A program made the position numbers and the translations under genes. The notes below the pieces were generated by a model, which ran no database searches, was not told the DNA's origin, and was given only the letters and a program-made list of their open reading frames with translations. DNA of 64,000 nt, taken from the NCBI RefSeq assembly GCF_004614235.1, contig NZ_SPVH01000007.1, positions 62,001 through 126,000 of the forward strand, read 5' to 3'. Within the stretch, counting starts at the first letter, position 1. Every line of letters begins with the position of its first letter. Origin of the DNA: Brevundimonas intermedia. GTDB taxonomy: Bacteria > Pseudomonadota > Alphaproteobacteria > Caulobacterales > Caulobacteraceae. Shown one piece after another: positions 8,799 to 18,019 of this stretch.

Positions 8799-9638
8799 AT
8801 GAGCGCGACGTCCGTCCCGGATTCCGGCTCGGCCGCTTCGCTGTCGGCCGACCACGCCGACATCGCCCGACAGTTCGTCGAGGCGCGCCTGGCGGCGCGC
8901 TGCACGCCCGACTATCCGGGCGCAATTCCCCAGAGCATGGCCGAGTCCTACGCCATTCAGGACATCGCCATCGGCCTGTTCCCGGACGAGGTCGTGGGCT
9001 GGAAGGTCGGCGGCGTGCCGCCGGCGCAGCAGCCGAAGCTGGGCATCCACCGCCTGGCCGGCGCCATCTTCGCACGCAATGTCTGGGCGGCCCCCGGCGA
9101 CACCGTCGTGCCGCTGCCCGAGATCAAGGGTGGGTTCGCCGCCGTCGAATCGGAGTTCATCGCCCGCATTGGCGCAGACGCCGATCCGGCCAAGACGGAC
9201 TGGACCATCGAGGAAGCTACGGCCGCCGTGGACAAGGTCTTCATCGGCGTCGAACTGGCCGGCAGCCCGCTGTCGGCGATCAATGAGCTGGGTTCGGCCG
9301 TCGTCGCCTCCGACTTCGGCAACAACGGCGGGCTGATGATCGGTCCCGAGGTCGAGAATTGGCGCGAGCGCCTGGACGGCATCGAGGTCGAGACCGTCAT
9401 CAACGGCGCCAGCGTCGGCACGGGCGGCTCGCTGTCGTTGGCCGGCGGCGCGATGGAATCTGTACGCTTTCTGCTGGAGCATTGCGCGCGCTGGGGCCGT
9501 CCGCTGAAGGCGGGCACGCTGGTCTCGACCGGCGCCGTCACCGGCGTCCACCGTGTCCACGCGGGCGACGAGGCCGTGTGCATCTTCAAAGGTATCGCAG
9601 AACTTCATTGTTCGGTCGTCAGGGCCGAGCCCAAGTAA
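8799..9638 (+). CDS. 2-keto-4-pentenoate hydratase / fumarylacetoacetase-superfamily protein
   Basis: Protein of 279 residues of the FAH/MhpD superfamily, which hydrates or cleaves 2-keto acids with a divalent metal. The metal-ligand motif AVESEFIARIG and the C-terminal segment KAGTLVSTGAVTGV are typical of the hydratase branch. It is followed by the hexuronate-type transporter and preceded by an operator-like site, so it belongs to the uronate/rhamnose regulon. Its substrate is unknown: a diketo-deoxy-rhamnonate or other keto-deoxy sugar acid would suit the context. The ATG at 8799 has no strong ribosome site, so the start is the least certain part. Confidence 0.7.
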   Translation: MSATSVPDSGSAASLSADHADIARQFVEARLAARCTPDYPGAIPQSMAESYAIQDIAIGLFPDEVVGWKVGGVPPAQQPKLGIHRLAGAIFARNVWAAPGDTVVPLPEIKGGFAAVESEFIARIGADADPAKTDWTIEEATAAVDKVFIGVELAGSPLSAINELGSAVVASDFGNNGGLMIGPEVENWRERLDGIEVETVINGASVGTGGSLSLAGGAMESVRFLLEHCARWGRPLKAGTLVSTGAVTGVHRVHAGDEAVCIFKGIAELHCSVVRAEPK

Positions 9639-9723
9639 ACATCATCGGACGCCCACCCCGCCGCCGTTCAGGGACGGAAAAGAGCAGGGACGCGTCGAGG
9701 ACTACAGGAACGGGTGCTAAACC

Positions 9724-11031
9724 ATGACTGACGCTGCAAGCGCAGGTCCCATCAAGATCAAGGCGCCATCACCGGGAAGATACCGGTGGGTGGTCGTATG
9801 GCTGCTGTTCGCGGCTATGGTGATCAACTACGTCGACCGTCAGGCGATCGGGGTTCTGAAACCCACCCTGATGGAAGAGTTCGGCTGGACCGAGACCAAC
9901 TACGCCGACATTATCTTCTGGTTCCAGGCGTCCTATGCCGTGTCCTACCTGCTATGGGGAAGGATCGTGGACCGGATCGGCGCCCGCTGGGGCTTCGGCC
10001 TGGCCTTCATCATCTGGCAGATCGCCTTTATCGCTCACGCCGGCATCCGCGGTATGGGCGGCGCCATCGCGGCCCGTGTGGCCTTGGGCATCGGCGAGGG
10101 CGGCGGCTTCCCCGCCGGCATCAAGGCCGTCACCGAGTGGTTCCCCAAGAAGGAGCGGGCATTCGCCGTCGGTATCTTCAATGCCGGCACCAATATCGGC
10201 GCCATTCTGACGCCGCTGCTGATCCCGCTGATCGCCACGGTCTGGTTTGGTTCGCGCGAGAACCCGGCCTGGGAAATGGCGATCATCATTCTGGGCGTCG
10301 CCGGGCTGATTTGGGCGCCGATCTGGTTCCTGATCTATCGCGAACCGCGCCAGCACAAGAAGGTCACGCCGGCCGAGCTGGCCTTCATCGAACAGGATCC
10401 CGCCGATCCGGCCGAGAAGATCGGCTGGCTGAAGCTGCTGACGGTCAAGGAAACCTGGGCCTATGCACTGGGCAAGTTCCTGATCGACCCGATCTGGTGG
10501 TTCTTCCTGTTCTGGCTGCCGGGCTTCCTGGGCTCGCAATACAATCTGGACCTACTGACCTTCGGCCCGCCGCTGATCGCCATCTATCTGATGTCCGACG
10601 TCGGTTCGGTGGGTGGCGGCTGGCTGTCCGGCCAGTTCCTGAAGCGCGGCATGAGCCTGAATGCAGCGCGCAAGTTGACCATGCTGATCTGCGCCCTGGC
10701 CGTGGTGCCCGTCGCCTTTGCCGGCATGGCCGCCAACGTCTGGGTCGCGGTGCTGATCATCGGCGTCGCCACAGCCGCTCACCAGGGCTTCTCGGCCAAC
10801 CTGTACGCCATGCCGGGTGACGTCTTCCCGCGCTCGGCCGTGGGGTCGGTCGTCGGCATCGGCGGCATGATCGGCGGCTTCGGCGGCATGGCCATGGCCA
10901 AATACGCCGGCTACGTCCTGGATCAGATCGGCAGCTATACGCCCATCTTCGTAGTGGCCGCTTCCGCCTATCTGCTGGCGTTGCTGGTGATCCACCTGAT
11001 CACGCCGAAGTACGAGCCGGCCAAGCTCTAA
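9724..11031 (+). CDS. MFS hexuronate transporter (ExuT-like, ACS family)
   Basis: Inner-membrane proton symporter of 435 residues with about twelve hydrophobic segments. The first membrane helix carries the family motif NYVDRQAIG, followed by LWGRIVDRIGARWGF, the conserved MFS loop between helices 2 and 3, and ARVALGIGEGGGFPAGIKA. These features match the anion:cation symporter branch that imports galacturonate and glucuronate. It lies 85 bp after the hydratase gene on the same strand, with a CAGGAA ribosome site, so co-transcription is likely. It would import monomeric uronates released by the lyase and esterases after passage through the outer membrane. Confidence 0.85.
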   Translation: MTDAASAGPIKIKAPSPGRYRWVVVWLLFAAMVINYVDRQAIGVLKPTLMEEFGWTETNYADIIFWFQASYAVSYLLWGRIVDRIGARWGFGLAFIIWQIAFIAHAGIRGMGGAIAARVALGIGEGGGFPAGIKAVTEWFPKKERAFAVGIFNAGTNIGAILTPLLIPLIATVWFGSRENPAWEMAIIILGVAGLIWAPIWFLIYREPRQHKKVTPAELAFIEQDPADPAEKIGWLKLLTVKETWAYALGKFLIDPIWWFFLFWLPGFLGSQYNLDLLTFGPPLIAIYLMSDVGSVGGGWLSGQFLKRGMSLNAARKLTMLICALAVVPVAFAGMAANVWVAVLIIGVATAAHQGFSANLYAMPGDVFPRSAVGSVVGIGGMIGGFGGMAMAKYAGYVLDQIGSYTPIFVVAASAYLLALLVIHLITPKYEPAKL

Positions 11032-11072
11032 GGCTGAGTCGGGTTCGCCCGGCTTGATCAATGCGATGAGAG

Positions 11073-11102
11073 CGGCCGGGCGAACGATCGTCCGGCCGTT
11101 TT
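11073..11102 (+). terminator. Intrinsic terminator after the hexuronate transporter
   Basis: Stem CGGCCGG/CCGGCCG with a 12-base loop, followed directly by TTTT. It lies 42 bp after the transporter stop and just before the esterase gene. Confidence 0.6.
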
Positions 11103-11127
11103 CCATTCAAAGATGCGAGGCACGACG

Positions 11128-12120
11128 ATGGATATGGAACGCAGGACGCTTCTGGGGCTGGCGGCAGGGGCCGGGATGGCCTTGAGCGTCACGGGCGCAA
11201 GGGCGCAGACGATCGCGGACGGCGGACGCGCCGGCCCGGCCGATCCGACCGAGATCATCCGCCTGTGGCCCGACGGCACGCCAGGCGGGGAGGGGGTGAC
11301 GGTCACACCGATCGTGCCCGAGCGTTCGACCGATCCCGCCTTCCACGACCGTTACGCCCAATACACGACCGATCCGATCCTGACCGTGTTTCGGCCGGAG
11401 CGTCCGAACGGATCGGCCATGCTGCTGATCCCCGGCGGAGGCTATCGCTGGGCGGTGCTGGACAAGGAGGGTTACGATGTGGCGCGCGTCTTCGCGGCCA
11501 GCGGCACGACCTGTTTCGTGCTGCGCTATCGCCTGCCGGCCGACGGATGGGCAGCCGGAGCCGACGCGCCGCTTCAGGACGCACAGCGCGCCATTCGCCT
11601 CATCCGCAGTCGGGCCGCCGACTATGGCGTCGATCCGAAGAAGATCGGCGTCCTGGGCGCTTCGGCCGGAGGGCATCTGGCGGGCCTGGCCAGTGCGCGC
11701 ACGGATGCGGCCTATGCGGCGACGGACGCCGCCGACGCCCTGTCGCTTCGCCCGGACCTGACCGTCCTGATGTATCCCGTGGCGACCATGGCGGACCCCT
11801 ATGTCCACGCCGGATCGCGCACCCACCTGTTAGGCGAGACGCCGTCGCCGGAGCGGATAGCGGCCTATTCTCTGGAGCGGATGGACTGGCGGGGCGCGGC
11901 CCCCGTCTTCCTTCTGCACGCGCTCGACGACGCCTCGGTGCCGGTCGAGAACAGCCTGCAACTGCTGACCACGCTCAAGGCCGCCGCCGTTCCGACCGAG
12001 GTGCATCTGTTCCAGGAAGGCAGCCATGGCTTCGGCATCCGCCTGATCCAGGGACGACCGGCCCAAGTCTGGCCTGACCTGGTCCGCGCCTGGGCGGCGC
12101 GGTTAGATTTCCCACTTTAG
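11128..12120 (+). CDS. Tat-exported alpha/beta hydrolase, probable carbohydrate acetyl esterase
   Basis: Protein of 330 residues. The start at 11128 is chosen because GAGG lies 8 bases upstream; an ATG at 11113 is in frame but less suited. The signal peptide has a twin arginine (residues 5-6, MERRTLLGL). The fold is alpha/beta hydrolase: oxyanion region IPGGGYRW, nucleophile elbow GASAGG, catalytic Asp in LHALDDASVP and His in EGSHGFGI. Such proteins are often mislabelled xylanase but act as acetyl esterases. In this locus removal of acetyl groups from pectin is the likely role (inference from context). Confidence 0.75.
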   Translation: MDMERRTLLGLAAGAGMALSVTGARAQTIADGGRAGPADPTEIIRLWPDGTPGGEGVTVTPIVPERSTDPAFHDRYAQYTTDPILTVFRPERPNGSAMLLIPGGGYRWAVLDKEGYDVARVFAASGTTCFVLRYRLPADGWAAGADAPLQDAQRAIRLIRSRAADYGVDPKKIGVLGASAGGHLAGLASARTDAAYAATDAADALSLRPDLTVLMYPVATMADPYVHAGSRTHLLGETPSPERIAAYSLERMDWRGAAPVFLLHALDDASVPVENSLQLLTTLKAAAVPTEVHLFQEGSHGFGIRLIQGRPAQVWPDLVRAWAARLDFPL

Positions 12121-12386
12121 AAGCTCTGTGAGTCCAACTTCGACTGCGGGTCTTCTGCAGGCCGCGATGACGACTTGATCGGCGCATCTAACGCCGTCCC
12201 TGGGCTAGCCATCCTATTTTGACAGTGAAAGGAATTGATTTTTCCAGCTTTTTCGCTCGCCAACGAGAATCGACCTAACAGCCCTCCGGGCCGCGTTATA
12301 CTCCCCGGTCTTCAGTCAATGACACGAGAGGGACCGGAAGTTAGACTCGCTGGACTGTTTTTTTCCGAGTTGGAGTCCAAGTCCGC

Positions 12387-13940
12387 TCACGTGCCCGGCT
12401 GGATGTAGGGAATGGCCGAGAAGAAGGCCCGTTCGTCGCCACGCGGGTCATCGGCCATGCGCGGCTGCACGTCCATCAGCATGGTCTGGCGGCGCGGCAG
12501 TTCGTAGCGGTCCCAGGGCGGCAGTCCGGCATGGTTCGGATCGCCGTCGCGGGCCAGGGCGATGAAGGCGTCGCTCATCCGATCCGCCAGCGCTTGCGCG
12601 CCCGGTCCTCGCGTCCGCGAGCCGGCCGCCTCGACATTGTCGAACACCAAGGGGATGTCGGCGGTGTGGAAGGCGCCCTTGCGACCCGACGCCATCTCGC
12701 CGGGGAAGTCGAGCCGATAGACCCAGGCGGGCGCCCCGGCCTTGGCCCGCTCCTCGGCCTCGATCACCGCCCCGCGCCAGGACCGGCCCGCCGTCGTGGC
12801 GGCGATCAGCACCTGATCGGGCGACCAGTCGGGATGCATGGCGCGATAGCCGGCGATCACCGCTTCGGGCGTGATGTCGATTCGCATGACGCCGGGCGAC
12901 AGCCGCGTCGCCAGGGTCTCCCACGTCAGGCCGACATTCTTGGGATCATTGCCCATGAAGCCCAGCGTCTCTTCGCGGGTATTGCCGATGATCATCGGAA
13001 TCGACCGACCCAGAGGCGCCGCGTCGGGATAGAAGGGATGGCGGGGCAGGGTGCGGAAATCTAGCACCGGCCCGAAATACAGGCCGCCGAAGCCCAGGAT
13101 GGGATCCTCGGCGGTCTGAGCCTCCAGTAGCCGTTCGACCGGCATCGTCGCCGCCTCGGCCGCCCGGTCAGGCGTCAGGCCAATGGCCTTCAGCCAGGCC
13201 GTCGCTCGCGTCGTGGCGTTGATCGGGCCGGACGCCGTGACCTGCTGGCCGCTCATGGTCGCGGCGCGGTGGAACAGGCCCTGGGCTGCGGGCGTGGCCA
13301 TCAGGGTGGCGATCTTGGCGCCACCGCCCGACTGGCCGAACAGCATGACGCGCGACGGGTCGCCGCCGAAGGCCGCGATATTGTCCCGCACCCATTGCAG
13401 CGCCAGGATCAGATCCATCTGACCGACGTTGCCCGAATCCTCGAACCCTGGCGCCAGCCGCGCCAGATAGGCATAGCCAAAGACGTTCAACCGGTGGTTC
13501 AGCGTGACCACCACCACGTCGCCGCGCGCCGCCAGCCGCGTCCCGTCATACAGCGGGTCAGATCCAGACCCGCTCGAATAGGCGCCGCCGTGGATATAGA
13601 CCATCACCGGCCGTCGGGCGGCGTCGGTCCCCGGCGTCCAAACGTTCAGGAACAGGCAGTCCTCGCTTTGATTCGCCTCGTCACCGCGTTGGGGACTGGC
13701 CGCGCCATAGGTCGTCGCGCGAACAGGCTCGCGCCACGGCGCCGGCCGCTCCGGCGGTTGGAAACGTCGGGTCAGCGCGCCGTAACGCACGCCCTTGAAC
13801 ACGCTGATTCCGTCGCGGCGCAGTCCGACCACCGGCCCAGCCGTGGTGCGCACCTGGGGATCGTAAGAATCAGCTCTTGCCGCGAAGGGTAAGGCGGCGC
13901 CTGCGAGGCCGGCGGCGATAGCCGAGCGTCTGGTGATCAT
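12387..13940 (-). CDS. Tat-exported type B carboxylesterase
   Basis: Protein of 517 residues of the carboxylesterase/cholinesterase family. It has a twin-arginine signal (MITRRSAIAAG), the family signature SEDCLFLNVW, the oxyanion motif YIHGGAY and the nucleophile elbow GQSGGGAK; the expected His lies near KGAFHTADIP. Length is normal for a bacterial type B esterase. It lies between the acetyl esterase and the TonB receptor, so it may remove methyl, acetyl or feruloyl esters from pectic polymers. No operator copy was found directly upstream, so regulation with the rest of the locus is not shown. Confidence 0.8.
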   Translation of the reverse strand: MITRRSAIAAGLAGAALPFAARADSYDPQVRTTAGPVVGLRRDGISVFKGVRYGALTRRFQPPERPAPWREPVRATTYGAASPQRGDEANQSEDCLFLNVWTPGTDAARRPVMVYIHGGAYSSGSGSDPLYDGTRLAARGDVVVVTLNHRLNVFGYAYLARLAPGFEDSGNVGQMDLILALQWVRDNIAAFGGDPSRVMLFGQSGGGAKIATLMATPAAQGLFHRAATMSGQQVTASGPINATTRATAWLKAIGLTPDRAAEAATMPVERLLEAQTAEDPILGFGGLYFGPVLDFRTLPRHPFYPDAAPLGRSIPMIIGNTREETLGFMGNDPKNVGLTWETLATRLSPGVMRIDITPEAVIAGYRAMHPDWSPDQVLIAATTAGRSWRGAVIEAEERAKAGAPAWVYRLDFPGEMASGRKGAFHTADIPLVFDNVEAAGSRTRGPGAQALADRMSDAFIALARDGDPNHAGLPPWDRYELPRRQTMLMDVQPRMADDPRGDERAFFSAIPYIQPGT

Positions 13941-14164
13941 GTCGCAACACCGACAATGGGCTGGAACACCGTTCTTACCGCCATCGGCGTGTAAAACACT
14001 GAAGTGTATGTCTTGAAGATCATTCTTCCCTCCTCTCGCCAGCGTCTTGCGCGCTGGGCGTTGGTTCAGAAGCCTCTGAGCACTGCTGTATTCGTTAGAT
14101 TACAAATTTGAGATCATGGCGGTCACGTTCTTGCCACACGGCGACATGTGTGGCTAAACATTTA

Positions 14165-14178
14165 TGACACCGGTAGCA
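14165..14178. promoter_or_regulatory. Predicted LacI-family operator, distal site of the receptor promoter
   Basis: TGACACCGGTAGCA. The left half-site is identical to the other copies and the right half is weaker. Paired with the site at 14199. Confidence 0.55.
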
Positions 14179-14198
14179 GCAGCTTGGCGAACAAGCGT

Positions 14199-14212
14199 TG
14201 ACACCGGTGTCG
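14199..14212. promoter_or_regulatory. Predicted LacI-family operator, proximal site of the receptor promoter
   Basis: TGACACCGGTGTCG, a palindrome perfect except for its last base and the most symmetric copy in the window. It lies 75 bp before the receptor start codon. Confidence 0.65.
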
Positions 14213-14286
14213 CCCGCCAGCAGCGGGCGGCTGGAACGGGGACATTTCGATCCCCGAGATCGCCACACTTGGGAGGAGACAATAGA

Positions 14287-17148
14287 ATGACCCAACGCCA
14301 CAAATTTGCGCGCCACGCACTGGTCGCCACCGCCTCGCTGGGCGCGCTCGCCCTGGCCATGGTGGCGCACGACGCCGCCGCACAAACTGCCGATACCTCT
14401 GCCGCGCCGCAGGACGACAATGCAACCGAAGTCGGCGAGATCGTCGTCACGGGCTTCCGCGCAAGCCTGCAGAACGCCCTGAACATAAAGCGCAACGAGG
14501 CTGGCGTCGTCGACGCCATTTCGGCCGAAGATATCGCTGACTTCCCAGACACCAACCTGGCCGAGTCGATCCAGCGCATTCCCGGCGTTTCCATCGACCG
14601 CGACGCCGGCGAAGGCCGTTCGATCACCGTGCGGGGCCTGAGCTCGGAGTTTACCCGCACCCGCATCAACGGCATCGAGGCTCAGGCCACCACCAGCGCG
14701 ACTGACTCCTCGGGCGGCGTGAACCGCGGCCGCGGCTTCGATTTCAACGTCTTTGCGTCCGAACTCTTCAACAACATCACGGTGCGCAAGACCGCTTCTG
14801 CAGAGGTTGAAGAGGGGTCGTTGGGCGCCACTGTCGACCTGAAGACCAGCCGCCCGTTTGACAAGCCGGGTTTCCAGGGTGCGATCTCTGGACAGTATGG
14901 CTACAACGACCTGTCCGAGAACTGGGACCCGCGGTTCGCCGGCTTGATCTCCAACACCTGGGCCGACGGGCAGTTGGGCGCGCTGTTCTCGATCGCCTAC
15001 AGCGAGAAGGAGAGCCTGGAAGAAGGCTTCAGCTCGGTTCGCTGGGGGCCGGCCAACGCCGATAACGGCTTCCTTAACACAAGCATTCTGCCAAATCCGG
15101 CCGGAACCTATCACCCACGTATTCCACGCTATGGCAGTCTTGAGCATGGGCAGAAGCGTCTCGGCGCAACTCTGTCGTTCCAGGCGCGTCCGGATAACGG
15201 CCCGACCCTGTTCACCTTCGACGCCCTGTATTCGAAATTGGATTCGACCCGCAGCGAGAACTTCCTGCAGGCTTGGTCGCTTAGTCGCAATGCGAGCCAG
15301 GGCGGCAAGCCCGAGGTGGAAATCGTCGATTACGAGATCGACCCCAACACCGGCGAGATGATCTACGCCGAGCTCGACAATATGGATATCCGCAGCGAGC
15401 AGCGCTTTGACGTCCTGGAGACCGAGTTCACCCAGCTGACGTTCGGTGTCGAACACGAGTTCTCGGACAAGTTCCGCTTCAACGGCCTAGTCGGTCGCGC
15501 GGATTCTCAGTTCGGCAACCCGACGCAGGTCAGTGCGATCATCGACCGTCAAAACGTTGATGGCTACACGATAGATTTCCGCGACGATCGGAACCTTCCC
15601 CTGATCGGCTACGGTTTCGACGTCACCGATCCGGCCCAGTGGTCGATCGTGGGGCCGACCGGCGCCCAACCCCGTTCCGAACTCCGCTCCAGCTCGAACT
15701 TCCAGGACAACGTCTATTCGACCGCCGAGGCCAATTTAGTCTACGACTTGAACGACTGGTTGACGCTGAAGGCCGGCGTCAGCTGGAAGAAGTTCGAATC
15801 CAGCAGCCGAAGCTTCGCGCGTCTCAACAACGGCGCCCCTGAACTGCCCGCCGGCGTGAGCTTGGCCGACGTCACGAACATGCTGGAGGATTTCGGCAAA
15901 AACCTGGACCTGCCTGCGGGTTCGGCGACCTCCTGGGTCCGTCCGGATCTGGGCGCGCTCGATGGTGTCTGGAACTACAGTTGCAACTGCGACACCGGCG
16001 TTTCGGGTGGCGATTTCCGGTTGCTGGGCCTCAACGAAAATATCTCGACCTTCGGCGGCTGGCGGGACGTGTCGGAAGAAGACACCGGCGCCTATGTCCA
16101 AGCTGACTGGAACACGACGATCGGCTCCATACCCTTCCGCGGGAACGTCGGCGTCCGTCAGGTCGAGACCGAGGTCAACGCTCTCGGCTATTCCAACGTC
16201 GGCGGGGTTGCGACGCCCACGACCGGTGAAAACGAGTATGAAGACACGCTGCCGTCGCTGAACGTCTCGCTGGAACCGTTTGAGGATCTGATCGTCCGGT
16301 TCGGCGCCGCCAAGGTCATGGCGCGTCCGCCGGTCGGCAGTCTGATCCCAGTGTTCGGCCTCAGTGCATTCGATGCCGCTAACCGTACGGCGTCGCTCGG
16401 CAACGTGGCGCTGGATCCGTATCGCGCCAAGACGTACGACCTTTCAGTCGAGTACTATTTCGCGCCTGAGGCCCTGCTGTCCTTTGCCTACTTCTACAAG
16501 GACATCTCGACCTATGTGCAAACGACGCAGCAGACTCTGACCTACGCCCAACTTACGGCCCTGAATCCGGTCGCCTTCCCCGCAGCACCGAACCGTCCCG
16601 TCGGAGAAGAGTATGTCTTCAGCACGCCGACTAACACTCCAGGTGGCCCTCTGAAGGGCTTCGAGATCAGCTACCAGCAGACCTTCACTTTCCTGCCTGG
16701 TCTGTTCGCGAACCTGGGTGCTCAGCTGAACTACACACACGTCGAATCGGAAATCGACTACTGCACGGACTCGTCCTGCCGTGTGTTCGTGACCGAGGAT
16801 TTGGTGAACTTGTCGCCAAATGCTTGGAACGCCACGCTTTATTATGACGACGGCAAGTTCAATGCGCGTGTATCGGCGGCTTATCGTGACGCCTATTACC
16901 AGTCCGTACCTGGCTCGAACGGCGGCTCGAACGGTATCCCCTACCAAGGCAAGACCGAGACGACGACCATCGACGCTTCGGCCTCGTACAATCTCACCGA
17001 AAACCTCAGCGTGACGCTGGAGGGATTGAACCTCACCGACGAGGAAAATCGCCAGAACCACGGCGATCTCGACGGGCCTCGAGACAGCACCTACGTTTAC
17101 CACCACACCGGCCGTCAGGTGTTCGTGGGCGCGCGTTACAGGTTCTGA
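14287..17148 (+). CDS. TonB-dependent receptor, probable pectic oligosaccharide importer
   Basis: Outer-membrane protein of 953 residues. It has a signal peptide of about 33 residues ending DAAAQ, a TonB box (EVGEIVVTG), a plug domain (about residues 60-180, with DTNLAESIQRIPGVSIDRD and ITVRGLSS) and a long beta-barrel ending in the outer-membrane motif RYRF. It belongs to the long sugar-type receptors common in Caulobacterales. The double operator upstream ties it to the pectin regulon, so it probably takes up lyase products. Energy would come from ExbB-ExbD-TonB, one set of which is at 38930-40985. Substrate is inferred from context only. Confidence 0.9.
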   Translation: MTQRHKFARHALVATASLGALALAMVAHDAAAQTADTSAAPQDDNATEVGEIVVTGFRASLQNALNIKRNEAGVVDAISAEDIADFPDTNLAESIQRIPGVSIDRDAGEGRSITVRGLSSEFTRTRINGIEAQATTSATDSSGGVNRGRGFDFNVFASELFNNITVRKTASAEVEEGSLGATVDLKTSRPFDKPGFQGAISGQYGYNDLSENWDPRFAGLISNTWADGQLGALFSIAYSEKESLEEGFSSVRWGPANADNGFLNTSILPNPAGTYHPRIPRYGSLEHGQKRLGATLSFQARPDNGPTLFTFDALYSKLDSTRSENFLQAWSLSRNASQGGKPEVEIVDYEIDPNTGEMIYAELDNMDIRSEQRFDVLETEFTQLTFGVEHEFSDKFRFNGLVGRADSQFGNPTQVSAIIDRQNVDGYTIDFRDDRNLPLIGYGFDVTDPAQWSIVGPTGAQPRSELRSSSNFQDNVYSTAEANLVYDLNDWLTLKAGVSWKKFESSSRSFARLNNGAPELPAGVSLADVTNMLEDFGKNLDLPAGSATSWVRPDLGALDGVWNYSCNCDTGVSGGDFRLLGLNENISTFGGWRDVSEEDTGAYVQADWNTTIGSIPFRGNVGVRQVETEVNALGYSNVGGVATPTTGENEYEDTLPSLNVSLEPFEDLIVRFGAAKVMARPPVGSLIPVFGLSAFDAANRTASLGNVALDPYRAKTYDLSVEYYFAPEALLSFAYFYKDISTYVQTTQQTLTYAQLTALNPVAFPAAPNRPVGEEYVFSTPTNTPGGPLKGFEISYQQTFTFLPGLFANLGAQLNYTHVESEIDYCTDSSCRVFVTEDLVNLSPNAWNATLYYDDGKFNARVSAAYRDAYYQSVPGSNGGSNGIPYQGKTETTTIDASASYNLTENLSVTLEGLNLTDEENRQNHGDLDGPRDSTYVYHHTGRQVFVGARYRF

Positions 17149-17200
17149 TGCGCGGTAAGGGTCGCGTCAGGGGCTTGTCGCTCTAAGTTGGAAATAACAA

Positions 17201-17229
17201 ACGGGCGGTCGAAAGGCCGCCCGTTTTTC
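17201..17229 (+). terminator. Intrinsic terminator after the TonB-dependent receptor
   Basis: Stem ACGGGCGG/CCGCCCGT around a GAAA-containing loop, followed by a T run. It lies 52 bp after the receptor stop. Confidence 0.85.
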
Positions 17230-17341
17230 CGTGCTCGTAGCTAGGACGAGGCGGACTGAGGCCGCAGGGATATTCTCCCGAAGCGCGCATATTCTGTAGT
17301 TAGATAGCTTTATTCGGCGGTCGTCAGCGATGAGGCTGACG

Positions 17342-17357
17342 GATGGCGGAGAGGGTG
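17342..17357. repeat. Left attachment-site repeat of the tRNA-Ser element
   Basis: GATGGCGGAGAGGGTG, identical to the tRNA-Ser 3' end on the plus strand at 18730-18745. No tRNA structure surrounds this copy, so it is the displaced end of the attachment site. Confidence 0.75.
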
Positions 17358-17508
17358 CCCGCAGGACGCTCATCCGCCGTCGTACCTAACTGTCAAAATC
17401 ACGGTTATTAACAGTTGGTTATCGTGGTTTCCGTCCAGTGGTGTCCACCACCGTTGCTGACAATCCAACCGGTTGTTTTAGGGTCGGGCTTAGGGCCACG
17501 TCGCCCTC

Positions 17509-17901
17509 ATGAGCACAACAAATCGCCTTACAGCACTCGCCGCCAAGTCGCTTGGCATTGGTTTTCACAACGACGGAGCAGGCCTCTATCTGCGCGTCTC
17601 TGATCGTCGGAAAAGCTGGGTCTACGTATACCAGTGGAAGGGGCGTCGCCGAGAGATGGGCCTTGGCGGCTTCTCCGATACGTCGTTGGCCGAAGCCCGT
17701 ACGAAAAGTGCAGCCGCACGAGCACTGGTGAAATCTGGCGTGGACCCGCTAGCCAAGTTCGACCAGCAAAGCTCCGCCCCCTCGTTCAGCGCAATGGCTG
17801 AGGAATTCATCGCTCTCAAGGGGGGTGGCTGCCGGATGGGCGGTGTGCCTGAGAACGTGTTCTTCACTCGGGCCGAGGTGGAGGCCGTCGAAGGTCGTTA
17901 G
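17509..17901 (+). pseudogene. Truncated tyrosine integrase (N-terminal Arm-binding domain only)
   Basis: A 130-residue frame. Residues 1-110 match the start of tRNA-targeting phage/island integrases: the DUF4102 Arm-DNA-binding domain with DGAGLYLRVS, SWVYVYQWKGRRREMGLGG and LAEARTKSAAARALV, then the start of the core-binding domain (FSAMAEEFIALK). The usual length is about 400 residues. The catalytic domain with its Arg-His-Arg-Tyr residues is missing and the last 25 residues do not resemble an integrase, so a deletion has fused the frame to other sequence. It lies inside the repeats of the tRNA-Ser element. Confidence 0.8.
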
Positions 17902-18019
17902 AGGAAGCTTCTGTGGCGGCGCACGGCGGACCGCGCGTTAGATGGCGCTGACCAGATTCATCGCTTGTTAACGAACGGGAATCGGTCACTCATGCTGATT
18001 CGCTGTGAAAGGGCGACAA

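Larger units (their letters stand above)
13941..14286. promoter_or_regulatory. Intergenic promoter region of the TonB-dependent receptor
   Basis: This 346-bp stretch separates the esterase from the receptor gene. It holds two operator-like palindromes (14165-14178 and 14199-14212, centres 34 bp apart) and a strong ribosome site GGGAGGAG about 10 bases before the ATG at 14287. The left part, next to the esterase start, is AT-richer, and nothing further was recognised in it. Confidence 0.6.

Noticed and set aside
17509..17901. Intact small gene
   Set aside because: Its first 110 residues are an integrase N-terminus and its tail is unrelated, so it is a truncated integrase.
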